DNA from: Tissierellia bacterium
GTDB taxonomy: Bacteria > Bacillota > Clostridia > Tissierellales > Sedimentibacteraceae
NCBI GenBank assembly: GCA_028709465.1
Contig: JAQVWY010000004.1
Span: 1-64,000 of the forward strand
Length of the DNA stretch: 64,000 nt
Reading direction: 5' to 3'
Both the position numbers and the translations under genes were made by a program. The notes beneath the pieces are model-generated. The model was not told the DNA's origin. It saw only the letters and a list, made by a program, of their open reading frames with translations, and did no database searches. Of the stretch, positions 11,601 through 20,899 are shown in pieces (the first letter of the stretch is position 1; each line of letters opens with the position of its first letter).

Positions 11601-12118
11601 ATGCGTTGTATCCAAAAGTTTATGAAGATTATCTTAATAGTTTAAAAGAAGAAGGTAATTTAATACTCATGGGCAGCGATATATTCTTCCATGGGCTAGA
11701 AGAAGGGGAGACTTGCGGGGTAAAAATAGCTGAAGGCAAAAAACTTATTATTAAGCTTGTTGAGATTAGAAAATCTAATGATGATGGCACAAGAGATTTA
11801 GCATTTGAGGTAAATGGAAACAGAAGAATAGTAACCATTAATGATAAGTCTGCTGTTAATCAGAAAAATGTAAAATCAGAAAAAGTAATGGCTGATACTG
11901 GAAATCAATATGAAATTGGGGCTAATATACCTGGAAATGTATATAAGATACTTGTTAAAGAAGGAGATAAGGTTGAGGCTGGTCAGCCTATAGCAATACT
12001 TGAAGCCATGAAAATGGAAACAAATGTATTATCCCCATTAGCAGGTTCCGTTTACAAAATACATGTGAGAGAAGGCCAAAGAGTAGAATCAGGAGAATTA
12101 ATCGCAGAATTAGAATAA
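8687..12118 (+). CDS. pyc: pyruvate carboxylase
   Basis: 1143 aa; biotin carboxylase (HPGYGFLSEN, KASAGGGGRGMR), carboxyltransferase (TTMRDAHQSLMATR), biotinyl EAMKMET; start at 8687 after AAAGGAGG. Confidence 0.96.
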   Translation: MKEFKRILVANRGEIAIRVFRACRELGIRSVAIYSEEDKGTLFRTKADESYQVGKNKKPVDAYLGIDEIISLAKSKGVDAIHPGYGFLSENSEFARKCEEEGIVFIGPDHIMMDKLGDKIKSKIVAHSVGVPTIPGIEEAVKSEEDAKKFADYCGYPVILKASAGGGGRGMRIVWREEDLIREFNSAQSEAKKAFGIDDIFIEKYLERPKHIEVQILGDNYGNIVHLHERDCSIQRRHQKVIEFTPAISITEEQRTNICNDALKIARAVNYRSAGTVEFLVDKDGNHYFIEMNPRIQVEHTVTEMATGIDIVQSQILIAQGLRLDSPAINIKSQNDVEHRGYAIQCRVTTEDPANNFAPDTGKIDVYRTGSGFGVRLDGGNGFTGAVISPYYDSLLVKVTAWSRSFEDAINKSARALREVKIMGVKTNVGFLLNVLNHEIFRNGQCDTGFIADNPTLLHVRGGGDKELKVLKYIGNIVVNETKGVKPQFDVPRVPKIENENKKPGLKQLLDEKGPKEVSNWVLNQKKLLLTDTTMRDAHQSLMATRVRTVDMEKIAPVMASLGSDLFSVEMWGGATYDVAYRFLKEDPWERLSVLRKKMPNLLFQMLFRGANAVGYKNYPDNVIRQFIKSASQNGIDVFRIFDSLNWMEGMEIAIDEVLNQEKIVEASICYTGDILDETRDKYSLKYYVDLAKKLEKRGAHILCIKDMSALLKPMAADRLVRALKNEISIPIHLHTHDTSGNGVVTIFTAANAGVDIVDTAFNSMAGLTSQPPLNSVVAALKNTDRDTMLSSDDMQQISDYWEAVRPVYSKFESGLKTGTAEIYKYEIPGGQYSNLKPQVESFGLGHKFEEVKEMFKEVNEMLGDIVKVTPSSKAVGDMAIFMVQNGLTKDNIYEKAKDMDFPDSIVSYFEGMMGQPEGGFPEELQKLVLKGREPIKCRPGELLPPENFDAIKKMLKEKYELEGTDEEALSYALYPKVYEDYLNSLKEEGNLILMGSDIFFHGLEEGETCGVKIAEGKKLIIKLVEIRKSNDDGTRDLAFEVNGNRRIVTINDKSAVNQKNVKSEKVMADTGNQYEIGANIPGNVYKILVKEGDKVEAGQPIAILEAMKMETNVLSPLAGSVYKIHVREGQRVESGELIAELE

Positions 12119-12128
12119 AGAATATTAA

Positions 12129-12160
12129 ATGGGATGGTTTTTAATAATCATCCCATTTTT
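12129..12160 (+). terminator. Rho-independent terminator
   Basis: ATGGGATGGTTTTTAATAATCATCCCATTTTT. Confidence 0.75.
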
Positions 12161-12221
12161 GTAAATTGCCTTTATTACGTTTTTGTTTTATAATTTATAT
12201 AATAAATAAAAGAGGTGGAAT

Positions 12222-13061
12222 ATGAATAAAATTAAAACAGCACTTTTGCAAACCAAAGTATATGATAACAAATTAAAAAATATTGAGAAATCAATAAAGT
12301 TAATAAAAAAGGTTTCTAGAGAAGGTGCAGATATTGCAATTTTGCCTGAAATGTTTTGTTGCCCTTATGATAATGCCTTTTTTAAAGAGTATGGGGAAGA
12401 GGAAAATGGACCAGCATACAGAGCTTTAAGTGATGCTGCTAGGGATAATAATATATATGTTGTAGGTGGAACAATACCAGAATTAGATGGTGATAAAGTA
12501 TATAATACGTCTTATGTTTTTGACAGAGGTGGAAAGCAAATAGGTAAACACAGAAAAATGCATTTATTTGATATTGATATTGAGGGTGGCCAATACTTTA
12601 AAGAGTCTGATGTTTTATCCTCTGGAACTGAAGTAACAGTTTTTGATACAGAGTTTTGTAAAATTGGATTAGCCATTTGTTATGATATTAGATTTCCAGA
12701 ATTAAGCAGGCTTATGGTGCTAGAAGGAGCAGAAGTAATAATTGTTCCAGGTGCTTTTAATATGACCACTGGACCAGCTCATTGGGAAACATTATTTAAA
12801 GGAAGAGCTCTTGATAATCAAGTATTTACTATTGGGGTTGCTCCTGCAAGAGATTATGAATCATCATATCATTCTTACGGAAATTCAATTGTCGTATCTC
12901 CTTGGGGTGAAATAATTAATAAATTGAATGAAAGTGAAGGTTATATTATTCAAGAAATAGATTTAAATATAGTTTATAAAGTAAGAAAAGAGCTTCCCTT
13001 ATTAAAACATATGAGAAATGAAATTTATTCGCTGAATAAGAAAGGGGACACACCTTCATGA
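12222..13061 (+). CDS. carbon-nitrogen hydrolase family (nitrilase/omega-amidase-like)
   Basis: LPEMF, KHRKMHLFD, GLAICYDIRFPEL (Glu-Lys-Cys pattern). Confidence 0.88.
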   Translation: MNKIKTALLQTKVYDNKLKNIEKSIKLIKKVSREGADIAILPEMFCCPYDNAFFKEYGEEENGPAYRALSDAARDNNIYVVGGTIPELDGDKVYNTSYVFDRGGKQIGKHRKMHLFDIDIEGGQYFKESDVLSSGTEVTVFDTEFCKIGLAICYDIRFPELSRLMVLEGAEVIIVPGAFNMTTGPAHWETLFKGRALDNQVFTIGVAPARDYESSYHSYGNSIVVSPWGEIINKLNESEGYIIQEIDLNIVYKVRKELPLLKHMRNEIYSLNKKGDTPS

Positions 13062-13098
13062 TGGTAAGTCTATGGGGTTAATCTTGAAGGAATGTCCA
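13042..13098. repeat. dispersed repeat B (GGGGACACACCTTCA...TGAAGGAATGTCC)
   Basis: imperfect palindrome related to 21933-22050 and 33302-33345. Confidence 0.55.
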
Positions 13099-13231
13099 CA
13101 AATTGTAATAAATTATAACCTTAATAACAATATTAATTATTTATAAATATTGTATTATCAAAAGGCTATTGAGGACATATATATAATAATAAGAATTTAT
13201 ATATTTATATATAATTGATAAACCTGAATAT

Positions 13232-13309
13232 TGTCATCCTGAACGATAGTGAAGGATCTCTTATGTTGAGGTAATGAGATTCTTCAGGCTACGCCTTCAG
13301 AATGACAGG
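13232..13309. repeat. dispersed repeat A, most complete copy
   Basis: TGTCATCCTGAACGATAGTGAAGGATCTC...GAGATTCTTCAGGCTACGCCTTCAGAATGACA with near-matching inverted ends. Confidence 0.7.
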
Positions 13310-13384
13310 AAATTTAGTTATTCATAGCAATAACAAGGTATGGGGACGGGAATGTCCCCGAAAATTATTAGTGAGGGGATTATC

Positions 13385-13849
13385 ATGAGAATAATAATAG
13401 ATGGGGATGCATGCCCGCAAAAAGTGAGGGAAATATGTGAGCGTGCAGCACGTGAATTTAATATAGATTTAATTATAGTGGTTGATATTGAACATTATAT
13501 TACAAGTGATTATGAAATAATCGTTGTGGAAAAAGGAAGAGATTCTGTAGATTATAAAATTGTTGAAATATTTAAACAAGAAGATATATTAGTTACACAA
13601 GATTATGGATTATCTAGTTTAGTGTTAAACAAAGCTGCTGCTGTTATACATACAGCTGGTTTTTTTATTAATAATAATAATATTGATCAACTCCTTGAAT
13701 CTAGGTATCTCGGCCAGAAAATAAGAAAAGCAGGAGGCAAAACTAAAGGCCCTTCAAAGAGACGAAAAGAACAAGATATAAATTTTGAAAAGTGCCTTTA
13801 TAAAGTGCTTTATGAAAAGTTCGGGAAAAAAAGACCAATGGGGAAATAG
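13385..13849 (+). CDS. YaiI/YqxD family (DUF188) protein
   Basis: MRIIIDGDACPQKVREI, VTQDYGLSSL; start moved from 13340 because the extra N-terminus lies in repeat sequence. Confidence 0.85.
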   Translation: MRIIIDGDACPQKVREICERAAREFNIDLIIVVDIEHYITSDYEIIVVEKGRDSVDYKIVEIFKQEDILVTQDYGLSSLVLNKAAAVIHTAGFFINNNNIDQLLESRYLGQKIRKAGGKTKGPSKRRKEQDINFEKCLYKVLYEKFGKKRPMGK

Positions 13850-13876
13850 AGCCGTATTCCTTTGGCTCCATTTTTT
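13850..13876 (+). terminator. Rho-independent terminator
   Basis: GAGCC...GGCTC followed by T run. Confidence 0.55.
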
Positions 13877-13879
13877 ACT

Positions 13880-14977
13880 TTAATTCAATACACTATCTAT
13901 TACATCTTGAACTATGTGTTCAGATGATGATTTATTGTACATTTTTTTCATATTATTGCGCATTGCATTTATTATTGTAGGGTTTTGAATTAAATCTATT
14001 GTGCGATTTACTAATTCATTTGTGTTATTAGCAATAAATGCTGCACCTTTTTTTTCAAAATATAAAGCATTTTCTTTTTCCTGTCCTGGAACTGGTTTAA
14101 ATATTATTAAAGGAAGTTGAACAGCCAATGATTCACTTAATGTAATACCACCTGATTTAGTTATCATACATGTTGCTATTTTATATAGTTCATGTATATC
14201 TTTTGTAAATCCAAATACCTTTAAATTATTATATTTCAGTGATTCTAATTCATTTTTTAACGAATTGTTATTACCACAAACTGCTGCGACTTGAATGTTT
14301 TTATTACTACATAACCCTTTGCATATAGTTTTTATATCTTTTAAAACACCAAAGGCACCAGCATTAATTAAAACTATTTTTTTTGACTGGCGGAAATGAT
14401 ATTTTTTATAAATGCTGGATAGATTTTCAAGTTCCTCAAAAGCTTCTCTCACCGGTATTCCAGAAACTACAGTTTTCTCTATTGGAATATTCATTTTTTT
14501 TAACTCTTCTTGCAGCTCATTAGTTGCAATATAAAACTTATCTATTTCTTCACTTAACCATAATTTATGTATATAAAAGTCAGTTACAATGTTAAATACA
14601 GGAATATTATCTCCCTTTTTATTTTTAATTTTTAAAGATGCCAGTATTGGAAAGGTATTAATAATTATATCTGGTTTAAACTCTTGTGATATTTGCTGTA
14701 ACTTTTTATAGCCAAAATTTCTATATAACTCCATTATTTTCTTGTCAACAAGCTTCTCGCTGCCATAATATAGCAATGAGTATGCTTCTCCAAATTCATA
14801 GCTCTTGATATACGCCTTTTTAATAGTTTCTGTAATAAATGGATGAGATTCAGTAAACAAATCTACTACCGTAACATTTTTATATCCTTTATTAGTAAAT
14901 GCATTTTTTAGAGCGTTAGCAACCATTACATGACCATTTCCAAAAGGTGCAGTTGTAATTAAAACATTAATATTCAT
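13880..14977 (-). CDS. MGDG synthase / processive diacylglycerol glucosyltransferase-like glycosyltransferase
   Basis: TTAPFGNGHVMVANAL N-terminus, ITKSGGITLSESLA, IFKPVPGQEKENA. Confidence 0.8.
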   Translation of the reverse strand: MNINVLITTAPFGNGHVMVANALKNAFTNKGYKNVTVVDLFTESHPFITETIKKAYIKSYEFGEAYSLLYYGSEKLVDKKIMELYRNFGYKKLQQISQEFKPDIIINTFPILASLKIKNKKGDNIPVFNIVTDFYIHKLWLSEEIDKFYIATNELQEELKKMNIPIEKTVVSGIPVREAFEELENLSSIYKKYHFRQSKKIVLINAGAFGVLKDIKTICKGLCSNKNIQVAAVCGNNNSLKNELESLKYNNLKVFGFTKDIHELYKIATCMITKSGGITLSESLAVQLPLIIFKPVPGQEKENALYFEKKGAAFIANNTNELVNRTIDLIQNPTIINAMRNNMKKMYNKSSSEHIVQDVIDSVLN

Positions 14978-15283
14978 AATTTCCTCCGATATAATAAACA
15001 TCCTTGCAATTATGTGAATTAACTATTTTTATAAAATATTGTTAAAATATTATAATATATAAATAAAATATTATCAATAATATATTAATAAAGAATATAT
15101 TAATTTAATATTTTTAAAGAAATGGACATTTACGAAATATTATGATTTATTGAAATAAATTTATTAGGGTAATATAATCATAAAAAGGTATATTATTTAT
15201 GTAGTCATAAAGCTTAAAAGGAAGTAATAAAATAAATAAATAGGAACTAATTATAATAATATTTAGTTTTTTAGGGAGGCAAC

Positions 15284-15940
15284 ATGATACATGAATTTAT
15301 TGAAACATTATTGTTTATTTTTATTGCGGAAATTGGGGATAAAACTCAAATTTTACTTATTACATGTGCAGCAAGATTTTCGATTAAACAAGTGTTGATT
15401 GGCATAGTTATAGGTGTATTTTTAAACCATGGGCTTGCAATATTAATAGGAATATATATATCAAATATAATTAATACAGATTTATTGCAGATTGTTGCAG
15501 GAGTAATATTTATTATATTTGGATTGCTTTCTTTTATTGATAATGATAGAGAAGAAAACAATAAACATTTATTTAAATGTGGTCCTGTTTTTACAGTAGC
15601 TGGAACATTTTTTTTAGGAGAATTAGGAGATAAAACACAATTGACTGCTATGACTATTGCCATGGAATCAAAATACCCTTTAGCAATATTAGCGGGCTCA
15701 ATAGCAGGAATGGTAATAGTTGGATTGATAGGCATTACTATTGGAACTACATTGACTAAAAAAGTATCTTCTTATATAATCAAAATAGTATCAGGAATAG
15801 CTTTTATATTATTTGGTATTGTAAAAATATATAACACAAATATTTTTGTTTTAAATTATTTTGATCAGGGTATATGTATATTGATGATATTTTTTATATC
15901 ATTGTATTTAGTAGGAAAACTAGTTATGAATAGGGAATAA
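15284..15940 (+). CDS. GDT1/TMEM165 family (UPF0016) cation transporter
   Basis: two EIGDKTQ / ELGDKTQ motifs in a 218 aa membrane protein. Confidence 0.85.
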   Translation: MIHEFIETLLFIFIAEIGDKTQILLITCAARFSIKQVLIGIVIGVFLNHGLAILIGIYISNIINTDLLQIVAGVIFIIFGLLSFIDNDREENNKHLFKCGPVFTVAGTFFLGELGDKTQLTAMTIAMESKYPLAILAGSIAGMVIVGLIGITIGTTLTKKVSSYIIKIVSGIAFILFGIVKIYNTNIFVLNYFDQGICILMIFFISLYLVGKLVMNRE

Positions 15941-15942
15941 GC

Positions 15943-16560
15943 ATGGATATTAATCAAATTTCAAAGTTATTAGATGGAAATAAGGCTAAACCAATAGATG
16001 AGTATTTTAAATATGCAGTATTGGTTCCTTTAATTAAAATTGAAGATGAATTGCATTTTATTTATGAAGTAAGATCAATGAATATTAAAAGGCAGCCAGG
16101 AGAAATTTCTTTTCCAGGGGGTAGGATTGAAGAAGGTGAAACACCTCTTGAGGCTGCTATAAGAGAAACATATGAGGAAATTGGGGTGGGAAAAGATAAT
16201 ATAGATATTATTACTGAGTTAGATTATGCTACAAGTAAGAATGGTTCTTTCATTTACTCATTTCTTGGACATGTTAGTAATACTGATATTTCTAAAATTA
16301 AATATAATAAAGATGAGGTGTCTGAATTATTTTATGTGCCCTTATCGTTTTTTTTAGAAAATGAACCACAAAAATCTTATGTAAGCTATTATGCACAAAC
16401 AGATGAGGATTTTCCTGTCCATATGATAAATAATGGAGAGGGATACGATTGGGGAAGTATTAGAAATTCTGTATACTTTTATAATTATAAAAATTATATA
16501 ATCTGGGGATTGACAGCAAAAATAACTTATAATTTAATAAAAAAAATAAAGAAAATTTAA
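15943..16560 (+). CDS. NUDIX hydrolase (CoA pyrophosphatase-like)
   Basis: PGGRIEEGETPLEAAIRETYEEIG Nudix box. Confidence 0.88.
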   Translation: MDINQISKLLDGNKAKPIDEYFKYAVLVPLIKIEDELHFIYEVRSMNIKRQPGEISFPGGRIEEGETPLEAAIRETYEEIGVGKDNIDIITELDYATSKNGSFIYSFLGHVSNTDISKIKYNKDEVSELFYVPLSFFLENEPQKSYVSYYAQTDEDFPVHMINNGEGYDWGSIRNSVYFYNYKNYIIWGLTAKITYNLIKKIKKI

Positions 16561-16791
16561 AGCCTAATAATTGAATTTACAGTTGAATTTTTAGTAAATT
16601 TAGAATTTGTTATAATTTTATCGATTAATTATTCAAGTGTAAAAAAAACCGTCAGTATTATGTATTAAAAGTTATACAAATTTTTTATAAATATTTATAA
16701 AAAACGCAATTTCAACATTTGATAAATTGGCACACAATTTGCTATGTATATAAGTAAGAAAATATAATAAAAAGGTTGTGGAGAAACAATA

Positions 16792-17694
16792 ATGAAAAAA
16801 GCTATGATTTTTAACATTCAGAAGTTCTCTGTACACGATGGACCTGGTATCAGAACAACAGTTTTTTTTAAAGGATGTCCTTTAAGATGTCTTTGGTGCC
16901 ATAATCCTGAGAGTCAAAATCTAAAGCAAGAAATGCTTTATGATAGAGAAAAATGTGTTATGTGTGGAACATGCGAAAAGATCTGTCCTCAAAAGGCTAT
17001 TACAAATGTAAATAACTCAATGGTAACGGATATGAGTAAATGTGACTTTTGTGGTGATTGCGTAACATATTGTTTATATGAAGCAAGACAAATTGCAGGT
17101 AAAGAATATACTGTTGAAGAAATAGTAAAAGAAGTGGTAAAAGATAAGTTATTTTATAAACACTCTAAAGGTGGAGTTACACTTTCAGGCGGAGAGCCAC
17201 TTTTACAAATTGATTTTGTGGAAGAACTTTTAAAAAGATTAAAAGAAGAAAATATTCAAACAGCTATCGATACATGTGGAGCAGTTAGTTTTGAAAGTTT
17301 GGAAAGAGCAGCAAAATATGCTGATATATTCCTATATGATTTAAAGTTAATGGATGATGAAAAGCATAAGGAATATATAGGAGCTTCAAATAAAAATATT
17401 ATAGAAAATTTAAAGAAGTTAGCAAAAATTCATAATAATATCTATATAAGAATGCCAATAATTGAGGGCGTAAATGCCGAAGTCAGCCATATTGAAAAAG
17501 TGATAGAGCTGATTGAAGGGTTAAATATAAAGAAAGTATATTTATTACCATATCATGATATTGCAAAACATAAATATATGAAGCTAGGCAGAGATTATGA
17601 AGAAGCGAAAATGCAAGTACCTTCTGATGAAAAAATGAATAGTTTCAAAGATATGTTTGCAAAAAAAGGATATGAAGTTAAAATAGGAGGATAA
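16792..17694 (+). CDS. glycyl-radical enzyme activating enzyme (radical SAM), partner of downstream HypD-like GRE
   Basis: FFKGCPLRCLWCHNPES CxxxCxxC plus a ferredoxin-like Cys-rich insert; 2 nt upstream of the GRE. Confidence 0.92.
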   Translation: MKKAMIFNIQKFSVHDGPGIRTTVFFKGCPLRCLWCHNPESQNLKQEMLYDREKCVMCGTCEKICPQKAITNVNNSMVTDMSKCDFCGDCVTYCLYEARQIAGKEYTVEEIVKEVVKDKLFYKHSKGGVTLSGGEPLLQIDFVEELLKRLKEENIQTAIDTCGAVSFESLERAAKYADIFLYDLKLMDDEKHKEYIGASNKNIIENLKKLAKIHNNIYIRMPIIEGVNAEVSHIEKVIELIEGLNIKKVYLLPYHDIAKHKYMKLGRDYEEAKMQVPSDEKMNSFKDMFAKKGYEVKIGG

Positions 17695-17696
17695 TT

Positions 17697-20066
17697 ATGA
17701 GAGGTTACACTGAAAGAACTAAAAGATTGAGACATGAAAGTGAAACAACACAACCAAGCGTAAGTTTGGAAAGAGCTATTCTTGAAACTGAATTTTACAA
17801 AGAAAATGAAGGCAAATATGAAATACCTGTAATGAGAGGTTTAAACCTTTTAAATTACATGCAAAAAAGAAAACTTTACATTGGCAAAGATGAATTAATT
17901 GTTGGTGAAAAGAGTGAAGGTCCTCAAGTTGTTCCAACATATCCAGAAATCTGTGCTCATACAGTTGAAGATATGGATATAATGGATAGCAGAAAATTAG
18001 TTAGCTTTAAAGTAAAACCAGAAGATAAAATTACACAAAAAGAATTAATATTACCATATTGGGAAGGTAAAGCAACAAGAGATAAATTACTTGATCAAGT
18101 TTCTCAAGAGTGGAAAGATTGCTACTATGCTGGTATGTTTACTGAATTTATGGAACAAAGAGCTCCTGGACATACAGTAGCTGATGATAAGATGTATAAA
18201 AAAGGTTTCTTAGATTTCAAAAGAGAAATAGAAGAAGCAATTGAAGCTCTTGATTTTGAAAATGATTTAGATGCATATGAAAAAAGAGCTCAGCTACAAG
18301 GTATGGCTTATTCATGTGATGCTATAATGGTATATGGAAAAAGATATGCTGAATATGCTAGAGAATTAGCAGCTAAAGAAGAAGATCCAAAGAGAAAAGA
18401 AGAATTATTGTGGATAGCTGGAAACTGTGATGTAGTACCAGCACATAAACCTGAAACATTTGCTCAATGTTTACAAATGTATTGGTTTGTACACGTTTGT
18501 GTAACAACTGAATCTAATACTTGGGACTCATTCTCTCCAGGAAGATTAGATCAATATATTTATCCATTCTACAAAAAAGAAAAAGAAGAAGGTACAATGG
18601 ATTATGGCAAAGCAAGAGAACTTCTTGAATGCTTATGGATTAAATTTAACAATCAGCCAGCTCCTCCAAAAGTAGGTATTACTTTAAAAGAAAGTGCAAC
18701 TTACACTGACTTTGCTAATATTAATACTGGTGGTATCAACCCATATACTGGAGAAGACGGAGTTAATGAAATTTCATATATAATCCTTGATACAATGGAT
18801 GAAATGAAATTGTTACAACCAAGCTCTAACGTACAAATAAGTGAAAAAAATCCAGATGAATTCTTACACAGAGCTGTTGAAATATCTAGAAAAGGTTGGG
18901 GACAGCCAGCATTCTACAACACTGAAGAATTGATTCAGGAATTATTAAATGCTGGAAAAACATTAGAAGATGCTCGTTTTGGCGGTTCAAGTGGATGTGT
19001 TGAAACTGGATGTCATGGAAGAGAATCATATGTTTTAACTGGATACTTCAATACTCCAAAAGTATTAGAAATCACTTTAAACAATGGTTTTGATAAATAT
19101 ACAAACAAACAAATTGGTTTGAAAACAGGAAATCCTGAAGATTTTAAATCATATGAAGAATTAAGAGATGCATTCTATAAACAAGTTGATCATTTCATTA
19201 GAATTAAAATTGAAGGTAACAATATTATAGAAAAAATATTTGCTAAATACATGCCAGTTACATTTATGTCAGTATTAACTGATGGATGTAAAGAGAAGGG
19301 TAGAGACTATAATGCAGGTGGAGCAAAATATAATACTAGATATATTCAAGTAGTTGGTATCGGTACAATTACTGATGCTTTAGCATCTGTTAAATACAAT
19401 GTATTTGATGAAAAGAGATTAACTATGAAAGAATTATTAGATGCTACAAATGCTAACTTTGAAGGTTATGAACAAGTTAGAAATTTGGTTCTTAATCATA
19501 CACCTAAATATGGTAATGATGATGACTATGCTGATAATATAATGGTTGATGTATTCGAAAACGTAAGGGATAAAATAAGAGGAAGAAAAACAGTTAATGG
19601 AGGAACATACCAAATAGATATGTTGCCAACAACTTGCCACGTATACTTTGGTTCAGTTATGACAGCTTCTGTAAACGGAAGATTAGCTGAAAAACCAGTT
19701 ACTGATGGTATTTCTCCAGAAAAAGGTGCAGATACTAATGGACCTACAGCAGTTATTAAATCTTGTGCAAAAATGGATCATACATCTACTGGTGGAACAT
19801 TATTGAATCAGAAATTTACTCCTTCTTCAATAGCAGGACAGGAAGGTATTGAAAATGTGTCTGCATTAATCAGGGCTTATTTTGAAATGATGGGACATCA
19901 TATTCAATTTAACGTTGTTGACAGAGCTACATTGATTGAAGCACAGAAAAATCCTGATGAAAACAAAGACTTAATAGTTAGAGTTGCTGGATATTCAGAT
20001 TACTTCAATAACCTTGAAAAAGCATTACAAGATGAAATAATCGACAGAACTGAACAATCATTCTAA
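17697..20066 (+). CDS. hypD: glycyl radical enzyme, probable trans-4-hydroxy-L-proline dehydratase
   Basis: 789 aa; C434/E436 in SSGCVETG, H159, D277 (WDSFSPGR), S333, D338, F339, Y450, T645, G765 in RVAGYSDYF; this matches recalled C. difficile HypD active-site positions within one residue. Confidence 0.87.
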   Translation: MRGYTERTKRLRHESETTQPSVSLERAILETEFYKENEGKYEIPVMRGLNLLNYMQKRKLYIGKDELIVGEKSEGPQVVPTYPEICAHTVEDMDIMDSRKLVSFKVKPEDKITQKELILPYWEGKATRDKLLDQVSQEWKDCYYAGMFTEFMEQRAPGHTVADDKMYKKGFLDFKREIEEAIEALDFENDLDAYEKRAQLQGMAYSCDAIMVYGKRYAEYARELAAKEEDPKRKEELLWIAGNCDVVPAHKPETFAQCLQMYWFVHVCVTTESNTWDSFSPGRLDQYIYPFYKKEKEEGTMDYGKARELLECLWIKFNNQPAPPKVGITLKESATYTDFANINTGGINPYTGEDGVNEISYIILDTMDEMKLLQPSSNVQISEKNPDEFLHRAVEISRKGWGQPAFYNTEELIQELLNAGKTLEDARFGGSSGCVETGCHGRESYVLTGYFNTPKVLEITLNNGFDKYTNKQIGLKTGNPEDFKSYEELRDAFYKQVDHFIRIKIEGNNIIEKIFAKYMPVTFMSVLTDGCKEKGRDYNAGGAKYNTRYIQVVGIGTITDALASVKYNVFDEKRLTMKELLDATNANFEGYEQVRNLVLNHTPKYGNDDDYADNIMVDVFENVRDKIRGRKTVNGGTYQIDMLPTTCHVYFGSVMTASVNGRLAEKPVTDGISPEKGADTNGPTAVIKSCAKMDHTSTGGTLLNQKFTPSSIAGQEGIENVSALIRAYFEMMGHHIQFNVVDRATLIEAQKNPDENKDLIVRVAGYSDYFNNLEKALQDEIIDRTEQSF

Positions 20067-20090
20067 TTAAATAAAAAAGTATTAAATATA

Positions 20091-20127
20091 CAAGGCCTTG
20101 ATATTTATCAAGGCCTTGTTGTTTTTT
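20091..20127 (+). terminator. Rho-independent terminator
   Basis: CAAGGCCTTGATATTTATCAAGGCCTTGTTGTTTTTT. Confidence 0.85.
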
Positions 20128-20263
20128 GAAAATAACAATAAATAATTGGTGTATGAGCATACAAATTTAATAAATATAAAATTAAATGAAATAATAAATA
20201 AGATTGTATATGTATTATTAGTATTGTTTATTTTTATAGCTATTATTATTAAAGAGGGTAGAT

Positions 20264-20812
20264 ATGGATAAATTTATGAAATGGGTTATAAGGGCATCAA
20301 TTATATTTTCTCTGATATATACATTCAAAACTAATCATTGGATTGGAACTGTTGGAGGTTTGATAGTATTTATTATAACTTTTTTTGTTGATTATTTAAA
20401 TTTGAAATATTTAAAAATTAATAAAACAGTAATTGCAATTGTATACTTTTACTGTATATTTAGCTTAGTGCTGGGTAGTATGTGGAATTTTTATGATAAT
20501 ATTGAATGGTGGGATATTTTAATGCATATATTATCAGGTGTTATCCTTGGAATTATAGGAAGTTTAATACTTGATAATTATTCACATAAAAGTAAAACAT
20601 CAAATTCTATAAGGTTTTTATTTGTTCTTGGAATAGCTTGTACCGGAGGCATTCTGTGGGAAATATATGAATTTACAGTGGATACTCTTTTTAAATTAGA
20701 TACTCAACTGAGCAGCGTTTCAGGTGTGAGAGATACCATGTGGGATTTAATTACTGATTTTCTTGGAGGACTAATAGCTGGATTTTATTTTATAAAAATT
20801 AAAAAAAATTAA
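20264..20812 (+). CDS. polytopic membrane protein, paralog of 6164-6862
   Basis: WWDILMHILSGVILG, GGILWEIYEFTVD, DTMWDLITD. Confidence 0.5.
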   Translation: MDKFMKWVIRASIIFSLIYTFKTNHWIGTVGGLIVFIITFFVDYLNLKYLKINKTVIAIVYFYCIFSLVLGSMWNFYDNIEWWDILMHILSGVILGIIGSLILDNYSHKSKTSNSIRFLFVLGIACTGGILWEIYEFTVDTLFKLDTQLSSVSGVRDTMWDLITDFLGGLIAGFYFIKIKKN

Positions 20813-20899
20813 TAAATAATATTAAATAAAAATGTTGCATTTATTAGGTATCTATAATATAATAAAAGAAATTAAACCCAACTAAATTAGTAGGAAATA

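Noticed and set aside
15002-15283. Possible yybP-ykoY (Mn) riboswitch upstream of the GDT1 family gene
   Set aside because: No recognisable aptamer motif; very AT-rich.
15346-15735. 129-aa minus ORF and similar long antisense ORFs (22470-22745, 22956-23339, 25170-25853, 41595-42074, 43875-44285, 45628-45948, 62259-62660, 36471-36905, 31515-31766, 30924-31349)
   Set aside because: Fully antisense to well-supported genes, composition reflects the opposite frame, no credible SD or family.
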